A stretch of 64,000 nucleotides of DNA, taken from positions 310,001 through 374,000 of the forward strand of contig NC_020192.1 in NCBI RefSeq assembly GCF_000315915.1. Direction: 5' to 3'. The position numbers and the translations under genes were made by a program. Source of the DNA: Henningerozyma blattae CBS 6284 (taxonomy: Eukaryota > Ascomycota > Saccharomycetes > Saccharomycetales > Saccharomycetaceae). Below, in pieces: positions 9,130 to 19,117 of the stretch (positions are counted from its first letter, which is position 1; every line of letters begins with the position of its first letter). The notes under the pieces were generated by a model. That model was not told the DNA's origin. It made no database searches and saw only the letters and a list, made by a program, of their open reading frames with translations.

Positions 9130-10920
9130 ATGTTAAAAGCAGTAACATCCATCAAGAATAAACTGATAAGCTTGAAAAATTTGAACTCTAAAATCTCACC
9201 TGATGATTACAATATTATAAAAGAAGGCCGTGCTGAGATCTTGTTTCCAAAAGAGGAAACTGTCTTTTATAATCCAATTCAACAATTTAACAGAGATTTG
9301 AGTGTTACATGTATCAAAGCATGGAATAATTTGTATGGTCCAAAGGCTAAGAATAATAGAAAAACAGTTATCAAGCCATCTCATAAACGTGCTAACGAGG
9401 ATTCCGATTCGGATGACCAAACATCTATTAAGCATAGAAAGCTAGAAGATGGCTCAGTTCAGGTCGAAACTTTTGTTCACCGCAAACCATATCTTAAAAT
9501 TCTAGAAGCTCTTTCAGCAACAGGTTTACGTGCTATCAGATATGCTAAAGAAATTCCCAACGTTAAAGAAATTGTTGCAAATGATTTACTACCCGAAGCT
9601 GTTGAATCTATTAGAAGAAATGCACAATATAATAATGTTTTAGACATAGTTAAACCAAATCAAGATGACGCCAATGTCTTAATGTACCGTAATAAGGCTC
9701 AAAATAAGAAGTACCATATTATAGATTTAGATCCATACGGAACTGTTACACCATTTGTCGATGCAGCTTTTCAAAATATCGAAGATGATGGTTTAATGCT
9801 TGTTACTTGCACTGACTTATCAGTTTTAGCTGGTAATGGCTATCCAGAAAAATGTTTTGCATTATATGGTGGTGTTAATATGATAAGCCATGAAGCTACA
9901 CATGAAAGTGCTTTAAGATTAGTGTTAAACTTATTAGGGCAAACTGCTGCAAAATACAAGAAAAGCATCGAGCCATTATTATCACTAAGTATTGATTTTT
10001 ATGTTCGTGTTTTTATTAAAGTTAAAACATCACCTATTAAAGTCAAAGATTTACAATCCAATACCATGATCACTTACCATTGTTCTAATTGTGGTTCCTT
10101 TGCCAATCAACCATTAGGTCGTAAGAGTGAAAAAGTTGGTAAGAAGTCTAGTAAACCTTATGTTAAATTTGCTCCAGCTTCCGGACCTCCTGTAAACGAA
10201 AAATGTCAATTTTGTGATGGCACCTTCCATTTAGCTGGCCCAATGTATGCTGGTTCATTACACAATGATGAATTTGTTAAAGAAGTTTTACGTATTAATA
10301 AAGAAGAACATTCTAAGAAAAAGGAATTTGAGGGAGTATACGGCACCACCAAAAGAATCGAAGGTATGGTAACTCTTGCCGCTCAAGAATTAAAAGATGC
10401 ACCATTTTATTTCAGCCCTAATAATGTTTCCTCTATTATTAAATTGCAAGTCCCACCATTAAAGAGAATTGTTGCTGGTTTAGGTTCATTAGGTTACCAG
10501 TCTTCGTTATCTCATGCTAAACATTCATGCTTGAAGACTAATGCTCCATGGGAAGCCATTTGGTACGTTATGAGAGAGAGCCAAAAAATTGATTTCCCAG
10601 ATATTGATATGAACAAAAAATTATCTAAAATGAATAAAAATACCGCTGGATATAAGATTTTAAGTAAAATGAATGAATGGTTACCAAAAGAAGAAGATAG
10701 CATTGCCAAAGAAAATAAGAATGCAGATGAAAAACCTAAGAAGGATTACGGTGAAATAGATTACTCTAGAAAGAATAATTCTTTTGATATCACAAAATTA
10801 TCGTTTGAACCCAACGAGCAAAGTAACAAAGTAGAAGGATTAAGACATTTGAAAATGGTCAGATACCAAGAAAATCCAACCAAGAATTGGGGTCCAAAGG
10901 CTCGTCCAAATTCTTCATAG
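9130..10920 (+). CDS. TRM1: tRNA (guanine26-N2,N2)-dimethyltransferase Trm1
   Basis: A 596-residue Class I SAM-dependent methyltransferase (S. cerevisiae Trm1 about 570). Motifs: FYNPIQQFNRDLSV (about 45-60), the SAM-binding LEALSATGLRAIRYAKE (about 124), catalytic IDLDPYGT at 197-204, and a Cys4 zinc-ribbon-like region CSNCGS...CQFC (about 318-360). It ends YQENPTKNWGPKARPNSS, as in S. cerevisiae. Trm1 modifies G26 of nuclear- and mitochondria-encoded tRNAs. The ATG corresponds to the second start (Met17, MLKA) of S. cerevisiae; a TAA seven codons upstream excludes the longer mitochondrial-leader form. Convergent with the EMP70-type gene. Confidence 0.97.
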   Translation: MLKAVTSIKNKLISLKNLNSKISPDDYNIIKEGRAEILFPKEETVFYNPIQQFNRDLSVTCIKAWNNLYGPKAKNNRKTVIKPSHKRANEDSDSDDQTSIKHRKLEDGSVQVETFVHRKPYLKILEALSATGLRAIRYAKEIPNVKEIVANDLLPEAVESIRRNAQYNNVLDIVKPNQDDANVLMYRNKAQNKKYHIIDLDPYGTVTPFVDAAFQNIEDDGLMLVTCTDLSVLAGNGYPEKCFALYGGVNMISHEATHESALRLVLNLLGQTAAKYKKSIEPLLSLSIDFYVRVFIKVKTSPIKVKDLQSNTMITYHCSNCGSFANQPLGRKSEKVGKKSSKPYVKFAPASGPPVNEKCQFCDGTFHLAGPMYAGSLHNDEFVKEVLRINKEEHSKKKEFEGVYGTTKRIEGMVTLAAQELKDAPFYFSPNNVSSIIKLQVPPLKRIVAGLGSLGYQSSLSHAKHSCLKTNAPWEAIWYVMRESQKIDFPDIDMNKKLSKMNKNTAGYKILSKMNEWLPKEEDSIAKENKNADEKPKKDYGEIDYSRKNNSFDITKLSFEPNEQSNKVEGLRHLKMVRYQENPTKNWGPKARPNSS

Positions 10921-11415
10921 CAGTAGCATTTTAATTTATATTAATATTATTTTCTTTCAATATTTTTTTATTGAACAACACATCTCATTTTATTGTTGTT
11001 CTTTAAAATTTACAAATATATGTATTACTATTTTACATTTTTTTACCATGCAGTTTTCTATTATTTAATTTTTAGAATTCGACGGACTTTCGTTATAAAT
11101 TAATTAGGGGTTTCTCTTATTGCATTTGATAATTTAATATTTTACTTTTGGGATGTTAAGTTACCACATCATATTTTATATTATATTTTTAATTATATTT
11201 ATTTTTAAAAAGATAAAGAAATATTTGTAAAAAAACAAAATAAAGTTCTAAATAAAAGTAGGAAGTCCAAATTAAAAGTTGTAATGAGAAATAAAGAAAA
11301 AGGGAAATTTATTGTTAATTGAGGGATGTTATGTTAGTAAAGACCAAAAAAATTTCTTTTTTAAAGTTAATAGAACAATAATATGAATATGTATATGTTT
11401 TTTTATAAGAAAAAT
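10921..11415. other. Convergent 3' region TRM1/EMP70
   Basis: A 495-base AT-rich spacer between gene 3' ends, with TATATG-type efficiency elements. No gene seen. Confidence 0.55.
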
Positions 11416-13437
11416 CTAATGAACCTTGATCGATGTAAAAATTCTTTTTACGAAGAACATATTACACATGAAACTCACTGCACCTGTAATTAAACAAGAA
11501 ACAACGCAAATTAAAGAGGAATAGCCCATGTAAAGTAATATGCTTACAAAGCCAGTAAACTTAAATCTTGTGAAAGCAATTGAATATAAGAAGATATAAA
11601 AGGCACAGCCCAATCCACCTGCAACAAAACTTCTCCATTGCCATCTCCAATTTTCCAAGCATAATGAGTGATAAACGACAATAATAGAAACTAACACACT
11701 TGTGAATATCATTAAAATGAATGATACCAATAGAAAACCAAACATATAGAATATCTTGTTGTACCATAAACTTGAATAAATAAAATATAATTCAACAGCG
11801 ATAGCACCAAATGGAACAATACCTGACAATAAAACAACTGGAATACTTCTCATATACCATGGCTGGATTGGAATTTCTCTAGGAATTTCATTAACTGTGG
11901 TAGGGTTATCATTCCAATTACATTTTTTAAATGCTACAAAGGAACCTAAGAAACTTAAAGGAACCGAGACAAGTAGCCACAAACAAATCATTAAAATGAT
12001 AGTGCTTGCTGGAATGGTGCCGGAAGAATGGACCCCAAGTAAAAAGAAATTTAAAAAGATAATCAATAATAACATGGAACCTGGGACTAATAATGGAGTT
12101 AAAATCATATTTGCCTTCCAATATGGACCGTGGAAAAATTTATAAACACCCATTGAAGTATAAGAACCCACAAATCCAAAAATAGCATATAATACAAACA
12201 TGCATGTAGGTAAAGCACCTCTATAACTTGGTGACATAAACCCTAATGCAGCAACAGTTAGACAACATAAAATCATTAAAAATAATTGAACACCAGAACC
12301 CACATAAATAGATAGAACCATGGCTTTACGTGGCATACGGAAAACATCACCATGGGTTAATTTCCAGCCAGAATCTTCAGTAAAGGAGTTATCCAAATTC
12401 AAATCAGTGTAACGAGAAATATCTTTTTTCAAAGCACGTAATAGAGCATGAATAACAATGGTCGATAATAATACAACTACAATTGTAAAATTAATCAAGG
12501 AAAACCATTGAATAGAAGGATCGTAAGTATGTAAATATTTATCCCACCTTGTTGCCCAAGCAGTTTCAGATTTAATAAAATCAACAGAATAAGTAAATAA
12601 TACTTGATTTTCAGCATTTTCATTCAAATGCAATTGATTACCAGTTGGTGTGCAAGATTCAAAATCATCACGTTTTATAGAAATAGGATCCACTGTGACA
12701 CCAACAACACGGTAATTATTATTGCCACGATCATGATATTCTATGTGAATATTAAAATGGTTAGCGAAATATTCTACTTCTTCTGCAGTTATTAAACCAG
12801 CTGGCACATTTTTAGCTTCACGTTTTTTATAAGCTTTAACAGCTTCATTGACTAATTTGGAAACACCTGGGATGGTAACTTTACTACCACCTGACATATG
12901 TTCAACGGAAACTGATCCCAATGGGAAACCAGAACTGTAAAATATTGATTCAGTTTTAGAGTCATAAATCTTTCTAGCAGAAGGTAAGCCATCAATCAAC
13001 CAATTATAGAAAAATCCATTCTTAATCAACTTGTTAATAAACTTAGCATCATCTGCTGGGATAGTAGTTTTACACAATGGTACACATTCTTTTGGTTCCA
13101 GCATGTAAAGTTCAAAAGGTGAATTATATATTCTATCACCAAATAATACAGAACCTAAGGATTCAGATTTCCTTTCGACTTTTTCAGGTCTACAGAAGTG
13201 AAATTTATCATAATAATAATCATACGAGTATAAGAAATGTTCTTTATCATTAGCCACACTTTGCCCATTTTCATCAGTATGCTCAAAATACATAGAAGGC
13301 GTCAAACGGTTAACCTCCAATTCAATAGGGTCCCCAGGATGATACGTGTTGGCTGAAATACCCGGAATATAAAAGGCATTTGAAAATATTATATGAAAAG
13401 ATATCAAACACAAAATTGAAGTCAACAACGAATTCAT
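11416..13437 (-). CDS. EMP70: Nonaspanin (TM9) endosomal membrane protein, Emp70/Tmn2 type
   Basis: A 673-residue TM9-family protein (S. cerevisiae Emp70 about 667). A signal peptide (about 1-21) ends before FYIPG. The lumenal domain contains SLGSVLFGDRIYNSPFEL and DDAKFINKLIKNGFFYNWLI; from about residue 310 there are nine predicted membrane spans with conserved blocks such as FGFVGSYTSMGVYKFF and IAVELYFIYSSLWYNKIFYM. Family members act in endosome/Golgi sorting, adhesion and copper homeostasis. Ohnologs EMP70 and TMN2 cannot be separated with certainty; ARP6 next door favours EMP70 (RAX2, which sits between them in S. cerevisiae, is missing). The C-terminal KVH departs from the KXD/E Golgi-retention motif. 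Confidence 0.9.
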   Translation of the reverse strand: MNSLLTSILCLISFHIIFSNAFYIPGISANTYHPGDPIELEVNRLTPSMYFEHTDENGQSVANDKEHFLYSYDYYYDKFHFCRPEKVERKSESLGSVLFGDRIYNSPFELYMLEPKECVPLCKTTIPADDAKFINKLIKNGFFYNWLIDGLPSARKIYDSKTESIFYSSGFPLGSVSVEHMSGGSKVTIPGVSKLVNEAVKAYKKREAKNVPAGLITAEEVEYFANHFNIHIEYHDRGNNNYRVVGVTVDPISIKRDDFESCTPTGNQLHLNENAENQVLFTYSVDFIKSETAWATRWDKYLHTYDPSIQWFSLINFTIVVVLLSTIVIHALLRALKKDISRYTDLNLDNSFTEDSGWKLTHGDVFRMPRKAMVLSIYVGSGVQLFLMILCCLTVAALGFMSPSYRGALPTCMFVLYAIFGFVGSYTSMGVYKFFHGPYWKANMILTPLLVPGSMLLLIIFLNFFLLGVHSSGTIPASTIILMICLWLLVSVPLSFLGSFVAFKKCNWNDNPTTVNEIPREIPIQPWYMRSIPVVLLSGIVPFGAIAVELYFIYSSLWYNKIFYMFGFLLVSFILMIFTSVLVSIIVVYHSLCLENWRWQWRSFVAGGLGCAFYIFLYSIAFTRFKFTGFVSILLYMGYSSLICVVSCLITGAVSFMCNMFFVKRIFTSIKVH

Positions 13438-13961
13438 CTTAAATACAGCTTTATGAATAATTGTAGATTTAGTTCAATTCTTTAAATTATTGCTTATTGT
13501 CTTGCTTTGCTTTGTTTTTTTCCTTCAGAGCTCCTATTTATAAAACCTATTGTCCAACGTGTGTTCACTTAATAGAAAAATTGAACAAAACTTGTATTAT
13601 TATTGTTATTATTACGTATTGAAGTTCTAATTGGAAGGCCAATAACAGAGCTTTTAAATGTTTAGAGAAAAAAGAACATTAACAACCAACAAATTTGAAC
13701 AACAATTGAACAAATATCTGTAAACAAAAGTTCCTTAAGGTTACTTTAACCTACTTGCCTCTCAATTCGTGTAGCTTTTACCCCTTACATCGAGTTTGCC
13801 GAATAGGAATATTTCATTGAAAAAAAAAAGGACTCCGAAATTGCAGGAATTCGCGTGATGTCACGTGCTCTATAAAAATAGTTTAACAAACAAGAAAGTA
13901 TTATGTGTAATGTAAGTTGTTAAACCTTTTTTAAGTATACGAAACAATAAGTGTAATCCGA
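13438..13961. promoter_or_regulatory. EMP70 promoter and ARP6 3' region with a CACGTG site
   Basis: A 524-base spacer. CACGTG lies at 13862-13867 close to the ARP6 3' end, followed by CTATAAAAATA. An A9 run lies near 13,820. No gene seen. Confidence 0.55.
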
Positions 13962-15290
13962 TTATATCCAGTTCTGGTAACCAAATCTATGTTTAGTACA
14001 CCATTCTACCCCATGCTCCATATATTCCTCTCTTGTAATTCTAGCCTTTCTATAACTATCGGTATCAGAAAATTGAGCCATGGCTTTCCAACCAAATAAT
14101 TCTGCATCAATCTTGGGAATATATACATGTGTAGTCCAATCAGTTGGTAATTGTCTTTGTAATTCAGAGGTTAATCTCTTGGAAAAATTTGGGAGATTGA
14201 AATTACCACCAATGCAAACTATATTATTAACCATTAATGGCCTAATTACTTCTGGTAACATTGATAGACTTTCTATAATAGTTTCAATGATCCCTGGCTT
14301 CAATATTCTTGAAATTTCAGGATGAAATATTGTTTCAGTAACAGAAAATAATTCGTCTTTCAATGTAATTAATTGGGCATTATCGGGTAATTTTGTCTTG
14401 GAATTATCTTTAATATATCCCATAAATGTAGTATGGAAATCTGGCAAAACATATTCAACGGCAGTTTTATTTTTCAATTTAAAACTTTCTGCATAGGATT
14501 TTGGTGCTACAAATAAACATTTTTCTTTAATATTATTAACTAATATGGTTTCATCAGTAACATTATAATGTCTAAAGGATAAAGTCTCTTTTAATAGTCC
14601 AGTTAAAAACCGTCCGCCAATATCCATTTTCTTTATAGCTTTATAATATGGGATGCCTTTAATAACTGGTATAATCCAAGTACAATTAAACCCAGAATCT
14701 ATAATCAGTTGAAAATCTTTATATTCCGCTGTTTTCGTAACGGAAGGTTCTTCACTTGAAATATATGTATTCAAATCATTAGTGACTAGTTGTTCTTGAA
14801 ATTTAGCATTATTATCATCGTCATCGTCATCAGCTTTCCCAGAGATCGAGATAACGTCTTTTGTTAGATCTGCAAATGGTATAAACCCTGCCACGGGAGA
14901 TTTATAAATACTACCATAATTGTATTCTTCAAAAATAATATGATCGATATTTCTACTAAATTCAGGTAAAGAGAGACATGTTTCACTAATCACTAAATGT
15001 TTTTTTGATGTATCTTCTAATTGAAATCCATCAAACTCTTCTGGGTTATAAAAACAATAATCCCATATGGCACTCTCTAGTTCCCATGAAGTCAACTGGC
15101 CTAATTCATAAGGTCTCCGGAAATTAACAGATGAAATATCTTTGATACCTTTAATTTGATTGCTTAAGTAGACAGTATTATATTTATCTTTTGCAATTGC
15201 ATTTATAGCTCTAAATGGGATGCGTGAATTCGAAACTCCAAATTTGATCTCATAAGAACCATTATCAATTACAATTGGTAGATCATCCAT
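13962..15290 (-). CDS. ARP6: Actin-related protein 6, SWR1 complex subunit
   Basis: 442 residues (S. cerevisiae Arp6 about 438). The N-terminus VIDNGSYEIKFGVS is the actin-fold phosphate-1 loop; further diagnostic blocks are GQLTSWELESAIWDYCFYNP, IIDSGFNCTWIIPVIKGIPY, DIGGRFLTGLLKETLSFRHY and the terminal WCTKHRFGYQNWI. Arp6 sits in the SWR1 complex, which exchanges H2A for H2A.Z at promoters, and binds Swc6. An acidic insert (about 155-165, DDDDD run) is variable in the family. Start is the first in-frame ATG; divergent from OPY2 across a block boundary. Confidence 0.96.
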   Translation of the reverse strand: MDDLPIVIDNGSYEIKFGVSNSRIPFRAINAIAKDKYNTVYLSNQIKGIKDISSVNFRRPYELGQLTSWELESAIWDYCFYNPEEFDGFQLEDTSKKHLVISETCLSLPEFSRNIDHIIFEEYNYGSIYKSPVAGFIPFADLTKDVISISGKADDDDDDNNAKFQEQLVTNDLNTYISSEEPSVTKTAEYKDFQLIIDSGFNCTWIIPVIKGIPYYKAIKKMDIGGRFLTGLLKETLSFRHYNVTDETILVNNIKEKCLFVAPKSYAESFKLKNKTAVEYVLPDFHTTFMGYIKDNSKTKLPDNAQLITLKDELFSVTETIFHPEISRILKPGIIETIIESLSMLPEVIRPLMVNNIVCIGGNFNLPNFSKRLTSELQRQLPTDWTTHVYIPKIDAELFGWKAMAQFSDTDSYRKARITREEYMEHGVEWCTKHRFGYQNWI

Positions 15291-16424
15291 TGAATATATT
15301 AATAGTCGTTTGATTGATTTAATTATGAGATTAATTTAGGGATTTTTGTTTATCTTTTTTTTAAATTAAAATCATTATCATTTTCCTTACGTTTGCATTA
15401 TTTTTTTTTTCGCAATGAGCTTTGCGACAAGAATTTAATAATTAAATAAAAAAAAAAATTATTACTTCAATAGAAGGATAATAGTAGTATATAAATTTAC
15501 AGTTTCAGCTACTTTGGTAATGCGAACTATTCTAATCAGATGAATATTAATTGAATATATAAAAAAAATTGTTGAAATAAACACGCCAGAGAGCACAACT
15601 AGAATATGAATTACAGCTAAAATACAAGAGTGGTGAGCTACTACATATTATAATGATGTATTCAAAAGATTAATGACTATATATGATCGATCCAATTTTA
15701 AAACCCTCTAATGTAAATCATTTTATTACGATTTGCTCTTAGTGTGGGATATTTCTGAAACAATATTCTATAAGAAGAAAAAAGCACAGATTAAAAAGTA
15801 CAAATAAAACAGTACAAATAAAAAAAATACAGATAAAAAGATAAATACAAATATAAAAACACTAATAAAAAAAATAATTACAAATGTAGAAATACAAATC
15901 AAAAGTATAAATTAAAAAATACGAACTCTACATCTTTTAAAAGTCAATTGATGAGCCTATAATTTCTCATCTAAATTAACTTACTTATTTTAGTAAAACT
16001 CTAATTTTATTACATTGTTTGACCGCGAAATTAAAAAGAACGCGTTCTCGAAAATTTTTTTTTCAAGTCTAATACTTTACAATTTAGGTAATGCAAATGG
16101 GATTGTAAGAAGTATTTGAAATATTTAGTCAAACTAGGAAAGAAATAAACTAAAGTTTACAAAAAAAAAAAAAAGAGTAGAATATCAGATCAAAGTAAGT
16201 TGTTCCAAGATATATATATATATATATATATANNNNTATATATATATATATATATATGTCTATCTATACATGCACGGTTATTATTATTGATTAGATTTCG
16301 AATTTGATTAAAACAACCAAGCTATAAAATACAGTGATACCCCGTAAACACATATATACCTATTTCGAAAAAATACAAGTGATTTGAAATATAAAGATAC
16401 ACAGACAGAGAGCCAAGATCCCGT
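15291..16424. promoter_or_regulatory. Divergent promoter ARP6/OPY2; A-rich tract, MCB palindrome, assembly gap
   Basis: An 1.1-kb region. At about 15,775-15,930 the + strand is A-rich, with degenerate ACAAATAAAA units. A palindrome GAACGCGTTC at 16039-16048 contains ACGCGT, the MBF cell-cycle box. A TA microsatellite at 16210-16257 is interrupted by four unknown bases (16233-16236), an assembly gap. It also marks a synteny break between the chr IV/XII-type and chr II/XVI-type blocks. Confidence 0.65.
16210..16257. repeat. TA microsatellite containing NNNN gap
   Basis: Uninterrupted TA dinucleotides on both sides of four N at 16233-16236. The true length is unknown; the gap is probably an assembly join within the repeat. 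Confidence 0.95.
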
Positions 16425-17831
16425 ATGTCAACAATAACATTATCCAGCACATTGTCAGCAGCTTCTATAGTTAGTACTTATATTCCAAATGACAGTAATT
16501 CAGCAACTCCTAGTAGTAGTAGTAGTATTATTGCAACAGATAGTAGGGGATGTGTTCAATGCGATGATTCTTTAACGTGCCCTGAGTGTGGTGACGATGA
16601 ATATTGTGCCATCACATCATTAACATGCTCGGCATGTCCTGTTACATATTGTGCTAAACGAGTTACTGGGACTAATTCTACGAGCAATTCTACCAACTCT
16701 ACAAGTACCTCAAAAAACTCAAAGGATAATAAATCGTCACATTTAAATGCGATAATTGGTGGTTCATTAGGTGGAGGATTATTTTTTTTATTTTGTTTAT
16801 TGATAATGTTAGTTTATATATTCTATTGGAGACCAAGAATGCGGAAAAAGAGAGATCGTGAAAAGGCATTATTAGAGTCTATGGGGTTCGAATATGATGG
16901 TAAGGATAATATATTCATGGATGATATAGCTATCATTGGATCTGACGAAGATGATGATGATGAGGACGAAGACGAGGATGAGGACGAGGACGAAGAGGTA
17001 GATGAAGCAAATGGACTAATTACTAAACTGGATGGAACTGAATTCGATACAGTAGATATGGGTAGTAATACCGAAGTATTAACAATGAATGATATTACAA
17101 CAGATCAAAATTCCATTTTACCAAGATTGAAAAATATTAATAGAACTCAATATGAATTTAGACCTCCAATAATACACACTGTAGCAGGTATGAAACAACC
17201 TAATTATCTAATGGTCAACGGTAATAGAGGCAGTATGTCAACAATAAATACCAAGGCATCTTCGAACGTATTACCTATCGGGTATGTTCCAGGTGTTACT
17301 ATCAGCCATTCTGGGTCATATCGACTACGCAAGAATGCGGCAAGAGCTGATGGGCCAGGAAATGGTAATTATGATATCATGTCACATATTACCCTCGGGT
17401 CATCTATATTTGAAGATATTGACGCTACCACACAAAATGACAACAAGAGCAATACAAATAATAATAATAGTAATAATAACAATGGTAACTTGGATATCGT
17501 TGATATGAATATTGATATTGATAACGCAAAAGATCAAGAAACCTCCAAGGAAAATGTTGAAGATAAAGAGACGAATAGACTAACCACTGCAATCAAAGCG
17601 AAGCCAAGATTAGTACAAATATCTGAAGAAGAAGAAGGTGGAGAAGAAAAAGGAGGTAGCAATGACTCTTTAGAGGAAAAAGTCGGCAGTGGTGCTGTAG
17701 AACAAGAAGAATTGAAAAGCACACGGGGTAGAAGCACAATCCAGGAAGATGACGAGGGAAGCTTTATATTAGAATTTGGCGTTGATGATTCCATTATTAA
17801 TGGTGTAAGCGATAACACCAAACAAGGATAA
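16425..17831 (+). CDS. OPY2: Osmosensing/membrane anchor protein Opy2
   Basis: A 468-residue single-pass protein (S. cerevisiae Opy2 about 360). A Ser/Thr-rich extracellular N-terminus leads to an eight-cysteine module (Cys 43, 46, 52, 55, 61, 68, 71, 76; ending CPVTYCAKR), the Opy2 N-terminal domain. A Ser/Thr/Asn linker, a membrane span (about 109-134) and a basic stop-transfer RPRMRKKRDRE follow. The cytoplasmic tail has a long Asp/Glu run (about 172-194) and Asn-rich segments. Opy2 anchors Ste50 at the plasma membrane in the HOG (Sho1/Ste11) branch and filamentation signalling. OPY2 next to TKL1 is conserved with S. cerevisiae. There is no signal peptide of the usual kind; orientation is inferred from the family. 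Confidence 0.9.
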   Translation: MSTITLSSTLSAASIVSTYIPNDSNSATPSSSSSIIATDSRGCVQCDDSLTCPECGDDEYCAITSLTCSACPVTYCAKRVTGTNSTSNSTNSTSTSKNSKDNKSSHLNAIIGGSLGGGLFFLFCLLIMLVYIFYWRPRMRKKRDREKALLESMGFEYDGKDNIFMDDIAIIGSDEDDDDEDEDEDEDEDEEVDEANGLITKLDGTEFDTVDMGSNTEVLTMNDITTDQNSILPRLKNINRTQYEFRPPIIHTVAGMKQPNYLMVNGNRGSMSTINTKASSNVLPIGYVPGVTISHSGSYRLRKNAARADGPGNGNYDIMSHITLGSSIFEDIDATTQNDNKSNTNNNNSNNNNGNLDIVDMNIDIDNAKDQETSKENVEDKETNRLTTAIKAKPRLVQISEEEEGGEEKGGSNDSLEEKVGSGAVEQEELKSTRGRSTIQEDDEGSFILEFGVDDSIINGVSDNTKQG

Positions 17832-19117
17832 AAGTTGGATCCACTTGTACGCATAATTTGCCAGGTGAATACCAAGCATATAATCGATGTCCTTATATAT
17901 TGTGTTTACCCCACCGAAATTGTATAATTCCATAGACTTGTATTCCATATATATGTAACTTAGAATCTTGTAATCCTTATTCAATACGATCTACGATTCA
18001 GCACGATCTATGATCCAACTCGATCTCTACCCCTCCTCAACCGGTAATAAAATTCACGACGAAACAAGACATGTTAAATAGGACTTTGTCTCACCACTAC
18101 TCCTCCGCCGAAACATCATAACACCGTTGCTGTCATAGCGACGGATAAAGCTATTGGTCACCCGGTCAGACGGGAATAAACTCTAAGATACAAGATATCT
18201 ACACGTTGGACCCAAAGATATAGGATATAATCCATAACCTACAAAAGAAACGGCAGGTGGTGTGCCAGCGCGGTCCTATACTGTCGTACAATGTGACACC
18301 GTTGCCTTGTGAAACATACCCTATTTCATACCAGCACGGGTAGCCTAGTTTAGCCTATTGTATCGCCTACTGTATCCTACTGTATGTCCTACTGTATGTC
18401 CTACTGTATAGCCTGCTGTATACCTACAGTACTCATCGATACTGTACGTTCGCAACTTCGTTGTTTCAAACAGTATGACAATCTCATGCTATTAAAACTA
18501 ATCATGATACTATGCTCACGTCTATACTATTATAAAGCTAATGTGCTGTTAATGCTAATACCACTCCCAACTATTCTGTCAATACTTTCGGGGTTATAAT
18601 CTGTATGCTCTTGCCGTATAAGTCCGCCCGTATAGTGGCCACTAATTATTTAATTATCAATTTCCGTTTTTTGTTTGTGCCCGAAAATTGAAATTTTCAC
18701 ACGCAAAACACGTCATGGGTTATTGAAAAAGCAATGAGTCTAATTGTAACCATTTGGAAATTTCAAATTTCAAATTTCGATTCTTTTTTTCTTTCTTTTT
18801 CGATCCATCCTCATAATCCAGTTTCTAAGTAATAGTTTCAATTGATGTCAATTCGTTTCAAAGATGAATTAAATCTCGTTCTGCATATATAAATAACTGT
18901 TTGTACCCTCACTTTGCATATTCTTTGTCTCCCTGTTATAAAGTTTTATTTACTCTTTTCTCCGTCCCTTCTCCCCCTATCATATCTTGAGGTTTACTGT
19001 TTAGTTAAATTCTTTTTTTGACTACTTCAATCTCTCTCTATCTCTCTTGAAACTTTTGATATTTTCCTCATATCAAGGAACCTAAACTTTCACCCAAAAC
19101 CTTAACTTCAAATAACC
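17832..19117. promoter_or_regulatory. OPY2 3' region and TKL1 promoter
   Basis: A 1.29-kb spacer. At 17,990-18,440 G+C reaches about 50% (30 of 60 bases in line 18,121), unlike other spacers. It contains a CCCG-N6-CGGG inverted repeat (18161-18174) and a tandem CCTACTGTAT array (listed separately). The proximal promoter has TATATAAATA at 18886-18895 and a CT-rich leader (18,930-19,080), usual for highly expressed glycolytic/pentose genes. No gene seen. Confidence 0.6.
18353..18432. repeat. Imperfect tandem repeat of CCTACTGTAT(GT)
   Basis: About seven copies of a 10-12 bp unit (CCTATTGTAT, CCTACTGTAT four times, CCTGCTGTAT, CCTACAGTA), separated by 0-2 bases. It lies about 700 bp upstream of TKL1. 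Function unknown. Confidence 0.8.
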
